Assembly (NCBI GenBank): GCA_016219235.1
Contig: JACRBO010000263.1
Location: forward strand, 1 to 18,363
Direction: 5' to 3'
Length of the DNA stretch: 18,363 nucleotides
Source: Chloroflexota bacterium
Lineage (GTDB): Bacteria > Chloroflexota > Anaerolineae > Fen-1058
In this document: piece by piece, positions 14,632 through 18,363 of the stretch
How the letters are laid out: each line of letters begins with the position of its first letter
Numbering within the stretch: position 1 is the first letter of the stretch
The notes under the pieces: model-generated
What the model was told of the DNA's origin: nothing
Databases searched by the model: none
The model's input: only the letters and a program-made list of their open reading frames with translations
Translations under genes and position numbers: made by a program

Positions 14632-15414
14632 ATGTCACCGAAGCTTCGTACACTGTTGGGCTTGATCTGCGGTATCGCCTTGACGTTAGCCGTCACCGCT
14701 TTTCAGCCGCACTTACCAGCCGCGCCTGCTCTTGCGGCCGACACGACCTGCGATAGCAATCGCGCCATCAACGTCAGCGGCTCCGCTGTCATCAACGTGC
14801 AGCCCGATCAAGTGACCATTCAACTGGGTGTCATGTCGAACGACAGCACGCCCGACGGTGTCCACAGCAAAAACACCGCCGCCATCAAGCGCGTGATCGC
14901 CGCGATCAAAGCGCTGGGCGTCGCCGACAAAGACATCTCCACCGATTACTACATCATCCGGCCACTGTACAACAATTACGACTCGCTGACGATCACCGGC
15001 TATCGCATCAATAACATCGTCGCCGTGAAGTTGAAGGACGTGAGCAAGGTCAGTGCGGTGCTGGCGTCGGCGCTGGAAGCGGGCGCGAACGAAGTGGTGG
15101 ACGTGGACTTCCAGACTACGCAATTGCGCCGCTTTCGCGACGAGGCGCGCGCGCTGGCGATGAAGGCCGCGCAGGAGAAGGCGCAGGCGTTGACCAGCGT
15201 GGTCGGCACACAACCGGGCTGCGTGCTCAACATCGATGAAAGCACGGGGGCGTCCTACTATGGCGGCTGGTGGGGCGGACGCTATCAGCCGCAAGTACAG
15301 AACGTGATGCAGAATGCACCAAGCGGCGATCAGCCCTCAGCGGACGACGGGCCGATCAGCCTGGGGCAAATCGCGGTGAAGGCAGAAGTGAATGTGAGAT
15401 TTAGTTTGAGGTAG
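14632..15414 (+). CDS. Secreted SIMPL (DUF541) domain protein
   Basis: A 260-residue exported protein with a signal peptide (LLGLICGIALTLAVTAFQ, cleavage likely near ALAAD, residue 36) and one SIMPL/DUF541 domain over about 44-258. Typical features are INVSGSAVINVQPDQVTIQL at the start, DKDISTDYY in the middle, the helix EARALAMKAAQEKAQALTSV, and the closing strand IAVKAEVNVRFSL. E. coli YggE, a family member, is linked to oxidative-stress tolerance; the biochemical role is unknown. AGGAG (14620-14624) lies 7 nt before the ATG. The insertion YYGGWWGGRYQPQ near residue 205 is a Gly/aromatic loop. It stands 200 bp after the M14 gene, behind a palindromic element and a possible operator, so it is probably a separate unit. 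Confidence 0.9.
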   Translation: MSPKLRTLLGLICGIALTLAVTAFQPHLPAAPALAADTTCDSNRAINVSGSAVINVQPDQVTIQLGVMSNDSTPDGVHSKNTAAIKRVIAAIKALGVADKDISTDYYIIRPLYNNYDSLTITGYRINNIVAVKLKDVSKVSAVLASALEAGANEVVDVDFQTTQLRRFRDEARALAMKAAQEKAQALTSVVGTQPGCVLNIDESTGASYYGGWWGGRYQPQVQNVMQNAPSGDQPSADDGPISLGQIAVKAEVNVRFSLR

Positions 15415-15761
15415 CTTCACACCACCAGACGCGCGACACATTTGTCCATTACGTGGCGTCAGGCCCCGATCCTGTCAACGAGCATCGTCGATAGGATCGG
15501 GGCCTGACGCTTGTGCTTCAGAGATGACGTTCGTCCAAATTGGGATGTGACAATTATCCTTTCTTGGCGGGACAGGGTCAAAACAAGCAGTTTTGCGTAT
15601 TGACGGGCGATACGATCGTCCCTACACTACAAAGTGGCAGGCCAATCGAAATGACGAACTCGCCGGGCGACCGGCCAGTGACAGGGGAGGCACATAGCAG
15701 AACAGCGGGGGCAGCAGTCACGCGTTCAGTTGAACGCTGCACTTAACAGGACTGGTAATTT
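15415..15761. other. 347-bp intergenic region with repeat remnants
   Basis: No convincing gene is seen. It holds the large hairpin at 15456-15510; a stretch GGGCGATACGATCGTCCC (15605-15622) followed by TACACTAC that looks like part of another dispersed repeat; and a perfect small palindrome GCGTTCAGTTGAACGC (15722-15737) about 25 bp before the next gene, which could be a regulatory site. A 68-codon plus-strand frame (15540-15746) crosses the repeat remnants and is not credible as a gene. Confidence 0.5.
15456..15510. repeat. 55-nt near-perfect hairpin (GCGTCAGGCCCCGATCCT arms)
   Basis: Perfect 18-bp arms at 15456-15473 and 15493-15510. The interior continues pairing with one G-U and one mismatch down to a 3-nt GCA loop, giving a stem of about 26 bp. 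It starts 42 bp after the SIMPL gene stop. There is no following T tract (CTTGTGCTTC), so a classical intrinsic terminator is doubtful; it is more likely a dispersed palindromic repeat that may also protect the 3' end of the message. Confidence 0.7.
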
Positions 15762-17237
15762 ATGAAACTAAGTCGTTGGACCCTCACTGCCTGTCTCCTA
15801 TTCAGTCTGATCGGCCTCTGGTTGATACCACTACGCGCTGCCTCGGCCTCACTGGGTCAACAAGATCATGATGAACTGGTGGAAAGCCTGGAGATCCTGT
15901 CTACCGGCTGGGTGCAAGCCCACGTCGATCGAGCCAATAGCATTCTGAGCAAGCCACAGTACACGGCCGCCGACTGGCAGGAATTCTTCACTGAATATTT
16001 CGGCGCCCATCCGTTCACCGACGAATTGCGCGACTACCTCGTCTATCCGGTCTTCTGGTGGTTCGACGAAGCGGTGCATGTGAACCTTCAGATCGGTCTC
16101 ATCGTTCCACTCCAGGCGAGAATTGACACCAGCATGGCCGCGCACAGCGACGAACTGGGCGGGGCGCTCGACGCCGACGCCGATCTGCGCGAGACGTTAT
16201 TCAACAGTCATCGCTTGTTCAACACCTATTTCCATGACGGCGTGATCGATCTGGCTGCCCGGCAGGGCCTCGATAGTTTTTATCTGGCGCACATCAACGC
16301 CTATCCGCTGTGGCTGAAAAACTCCGTCAGGCTGGACATCGCCACGCAGCCGTATGTCGCCGCGCTGCGCGCCCAGATCGCGATGAACGTCGGCGATGCG
16401 CTGCCCCTGACTGAGGCGCGCAAGGTGGCCATATCCGGCACGCTCGACTTGACGGGCGCGTATGCCGCGCTCTGGCTAGCTGATACGCTACTGGTCTTGG
16501 ACAACAACGGGCTGGATCAGCCGCAACTCGATCTGATTCACCGCTTCCTGCAAAATCTGCCGGGCGGCATTCACGACCTGCGGTACATCACCGTCGACGA
16601 CCTGTTGGGCAACGTCGGCGGCCGGTATCAGCAGCTGGCGAATCAAAACGGCGTCAATATTTCTGGCGTCCCCATTGGCGGCTATGCCGAAAATGGCTTT
16701 CCCGACGATGTGCCGCCGTTCCTCACCGACGGCTTCGCGATTGTCGTTGCCCATGAAGTGAATCATCGCGTCGATGCGCTCTTTACGAGCAGCCAGCCAG
16801 ATCTGGCAGAGCGGCGCGAAAAATTAATCGCCCATGCCGGCTTCAACTGTCACAACTACCTGCGCAGCATGTTCGACAACGGTTACTTTGTCAATACGCC
16901 TCAGGAGTTTTACGCTTCAATCGCCAATCAATGGTTTGCCAACACTCAACGCACGCTGGACTTGGCGCTCACACGGTGGAAGGCCGGCTATCACGACCCG
17001 ATCAATCAATTCCTCTTCTTCGCCGAGGTCTATTCACAGGGTGGGAGCTTCGTGCCGTTTTATCGACTGGATGTGCAAGGTCAGCTGGCGCGGGCCGATG
17101 TGCAAATCGAACGAGACAGCCACGGACACATTACGGCGATCCGGGCCAACAAGCCGTATCGTTTCACCCTCGACGGCGCAGGCGCCGTCGTTGACGTGTT
17201 GAGCTATGAGACCTTTTTGCCGGTACTGGCCCGCTGA
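15762..17237 (+). CDS. Secreted putative zinc metalloprotease (HExxH), family not recognised
   Basis: A 491-residue exported protein. The signal peptide TLTACLLFSLIGLWLIPL is followed by likely cleavage near RAASAS (residue 30). The motif AHEVNHRVDAL gives H331-E332-H335 as the zinc-binding HExxH, and QEFYASIANQWF supplies E382, about 47 residues later, as a plausible third ligand in gluzincin fashion. The N-terminal 300 residues are helical and rich in aromatic residues (WQEFFTEYFG, VYPVFWWFDE) and match nothing I recognise. The C-terminus, SYETFLPVLAR, resembles the YLPLMLR end of the beta-helix protein. AGGA lies about 10 nt before the ATG. It stands alone between two intergenic regions. 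Activity, substrate and anchoring are inferred. It could also be a catalytically altered relative acting in adhesion. Confidence 0.75.
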   Translation: MKLSRWTLTACLLFSLIGLWLIPLRAASASLGQQDHDELVESLEILSTGWVQAHVDRANSILSKPQYTAADWQEFFTEYFGAHPFTDELRDYLVYPVFWWFDEAVHVNLQIGLIVPLQARIDTSMAAHSDELGGALDADADLRETLFNSHRLFNTYFHDGVIDLAARQGLDSFYLAHINAYPLWLKNSVRLDIATQPYVAALRAQIAMNVGDALPLTEARKVAISGTLDLTGAYAALWLADTLLVLDNNGLDQPQLDLIHRFLQNLPGGIHDLRYITVDDLLGNVGGRYQQLANQNGVNISGVPIGGYAENGFPDDVPPFLTDGFAIVVAHEVNHRVDALFTSSQPDLAERREKLIAHAGFNCHNYLRSMFDNGYFVNTPQEFYASIANQWFANTQRTLDLALTRWKAGYHDPINQFLFFAEVYSQGGSFVPFYRLDVQGQLARADVQIERDSHGHITAIRANKPYRFTLDGAGAVVDVLSYETFLPVLAR

Positions 17238-17656
17238 GGTAGGTAATCTCATGCTCGCTTTCTCGTTGTGATTAGCCGACTGCGCTCCGCCTGGACAAGA
17301 CCGTTGATCCGTCCTCGACCAGCTTCACGTGCGGCTCATGCCCGAAACCGGCATCTGGGGATGCCTGACTCCTCACTTTTAGCCAAAATGAGCATGGCTG
17401 TGGTCGATTGACTCCGTCCACTCCCACACATTGCCGGCCAAGTTCAGAGAGCCGCTGCGCTACGCGGGCAAATCGATTTGCCGGGCAGGATTATTAACGA
17501 GATAAGAGAACCCCCGGCTGTAACACAATTGAAACTTCCTGCCTGAGCATCTGCGGTAAAATGTGTATAGACACATGGTGCTGTGAGGTGCAGAGCGCTA
17601 GACCGTGCTAGAATCCTGGCAGCCATTTCATCCGTAAAGTGGGTCAGGACAACACC
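17238..17656. other. 419-bp intergenic region with gene remnant
   Basis: The first 140 bp hold nothing recognisable apart from a 6-bp stem, GGCATC-TGGG-GATGCC, at about 17350-17365 with no T tract. The SUMF1-domain remnant occupies 17379-17525 on the minus strand. The AT-richer segment 17526-17575 (TTGAAA at 17529, TAAAAT at 17557, TATAGA at 17566) probably contains the promoter of the lipoprotein gene, but no pair has normal spacing. Confidence 0.45.
17379..17525 (-). pseudogene. Remnant of a formylglycine-generating-enzyme/SUMF1-type domain gene
   Basis: One minus-strand frame reads SGSLNLAGNVWEWTES (core NLAGNVWEW at 17418-17444), the signature of SUMF1/FGE-sulfatase domains, normally written as (N/D)MAGNVWEW. 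The frame is interrupted by TAG at 17460-17462 only seven codons before the core, and by TAA at 17379-17381 about 12 codons after it. Upstream and downstream parts of the domain of roughly 250 residues are missing. It is therefore a decayed fragment, perhaps left by a deletion or repeat-mediated rearrangement. There is no intact copy in the window. Confidence 0.45.
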
Positions 17657-18363
17657 GTGACGCATCGCCTCTGTTCAATACTTTTCCAGGCCCGGTTGGC
17701 GGCCGCAGTGCTTACCCTGGCGGCGCTGCTCGCCGCATGCGGCGGACAGCAATCAACGATCACTCCCGATAACAGTGTAGTGGTCAAGCGCACAGACGGA
17801 TCGGCCACCCTGGCCCGCATCTCTGACAACAGCCAGGGCGACCTGCCCGACAGCACCCTGCTCGTTCCCGGCGATCAACTGTACACCGCGCCGGATCGCA
17901 CCGTAACGCTGCAATTCACGGACGGCAGCACCCTACACATCGGACCTGATTCGCACCTCAGTCTCTTCGCACTGCGCACGCCCGATCGAGCGCCGATCTT
18001 CCGCTTGCTGGCGGGATCAGTCAAGGGCGATTTGCGCGGCAACGTTTTTGAGGTGCACGGCTACAAGGAAGTCGCGATTAAATTCAACATGGTGTTGGCG
18101 GATCTCGCCGCGATACCGCGCGACGTGGCCGGGACTTACCAGCTGGAGTTTGACGGCAACACGCTGAAGGCTGTCGTCACCTCCGGCGAGTTTGATCTTC
18201 GATCTGGCAGACTGCAGGCCACGCTCCCGACAGGCTGGCAGGCTATCGCCGAGCCGGGCAAGCCCCTGCAAATTGTGGCGTTGATTACGCCCACGCCGGC
18301 GGCAGACGCGCCTACCGCCACGCCGATCCAGATCATCACCCTCATGCCGACGAACACGCCGAC
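17657..18363 (+). CDS. FecR-domain-like lipoprotein (partial, C-terminus outside window)
   Basis: Runs off the right edge after 235 codons. The signal sequence AAAVLTLAALLAAC ends in a lipobox LAAC with C28 as the expected lipidated cysteine. A FecR-like region (about 42-130) follows: VKRTDGSATLARI, PGDQLYTAPDRTVTLQFTDG and the core STLHIGPDSHLSLF, then FRLLAGSVKGDL. A second beta-rich part ends about residue 205. The remaining sequence turns into a Thr/Pro-rich stretch (LITPTPAADAPTATPIQ) that is likely a spacer to a further domain. Proteins of this kind in Gram-positive-like and Chloroflexota genomes sit on the outer face of the membrane; no sigma-factor partner is seen here. The start is GTG at 17657; another in-frame GTG lies at 17639, and neither has a strong ribosome-binding site. 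Confidence 0.8.
   Translation, partial: MTHRLCSILFQARLAAAVLTLAALLAACGGQQSTITPDNSVVVKRTDGSATLARISDNSQGDLPDSTLLVPGDQLYTAPDRTVTLQFTDGSTLHIGPDSHLSLFALRTPDRAPIFRLLAGSVKGDLRGNVFEVHGYKEVAIKFNMVLADLAAIPRDVAGTYQLEFDGNTLKAVVTSGEFDLRSGRLQATLPTGWQAIAEPGKPLQIVALITPTPAADAPTATPIQIITLMPTNTP

Noticed and set aside
15456..15510. Intrinsic terminator after the SIMPL gene
   Set aside because: The stem is excellent, but it is followed by CTTGTGCTTC with no T run, and it is longer than usual terminators.
15540..15746. 68-codon frame in the gap before the metalloprotease gene
   Set aside because: It crosses repeat remnants, has no ribosome-binding site and resembles no protein.
17444..17665. 73-codon minus-strand frame upstream of the lipoprotein gene
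   Set aside because: It covers the promoter region of the lipoprotein gene in a different context from the SUMF1 remnant and has no start signals.

Overview
The window is GC-rich and carries only bacterial genes. It most likely comes from a member of the Chloroflexota (Anaerolineae or Caldilineae-like). The reasons are a RicT/YaaT-type PSP1 protein, secreted proteins ending in a short (Y/F)LP(L/V)xxR tail, Thr/Pro-rich lipoproteins, PhoR-like kinases, and many palindromic dispersed repeats between and inside genes. This placement rests on family recognition only; there is no rRNA or other phylogenetic marker in the window.

Layout. Positions 1-10909 are all minus strand. Reading in the direction of transcription (right to left), the first group is sensory: a PAS-PAS histidine kinase (10909-9317), a single-domain Rcp1-like response regulator (9313-8867) and a REC-GAF-histidine kinase hybrid (8835-7189). 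These are tightly packed. Next come a large secreted beta-helix protein (7105-4289), a type II toxin-antitoxin pair (antitoxin 4224-3790, PIN toxin 3793-3383), and the glycolate/lactate oxidase-type genes glcF (3356-1866), a PSP1/RicT-family gene (1788-793) and glcD (887-<1, cut by the window edge). From 11156 onward everything recognisable as an intact gene is plus strand: an OmpR/PhoB-type regulator and its PhoR-like kinase, an M14 carboxypeptidase-like secreted protein, a SIMPL-domain protein, a secreted HExxH putative metalloprotease, and a FecR-like lipoprotein running off the right edge.

Regulation. The divergent 246-bp gap at 10910-11155 is the main control region. On its plus side are four TTATCA/TTGTCA-like hexamers at an exact 11-bp period just upstream of a -35/-10 pair, and the -10 lies only 6 nt before the regulator's ATG. 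This suggests an autoregulated, leaderless PhoB/PhoP-type regulator. A closely similar direct repeat lies upstream of the SIMPL gene, which may be a second target.

Repeats. Several distinct palindromic elements are present. Two are inserted in frame inside glcF, in linkers between its domains. Two imperfect copies of one of these families fill the gap between the plus-strand regulator and kinase. One supplies the stop codon of the M14 gene, and another forms a nearly perfect 55-nt hairpin after the SIMPL gene. A decayed fragment of a formylglycine-generating-enzyme (SUMF1) domain gene lies at 17379-17525. I found no tRNA, rRNA, CRISPR array, transposase or phage gene.
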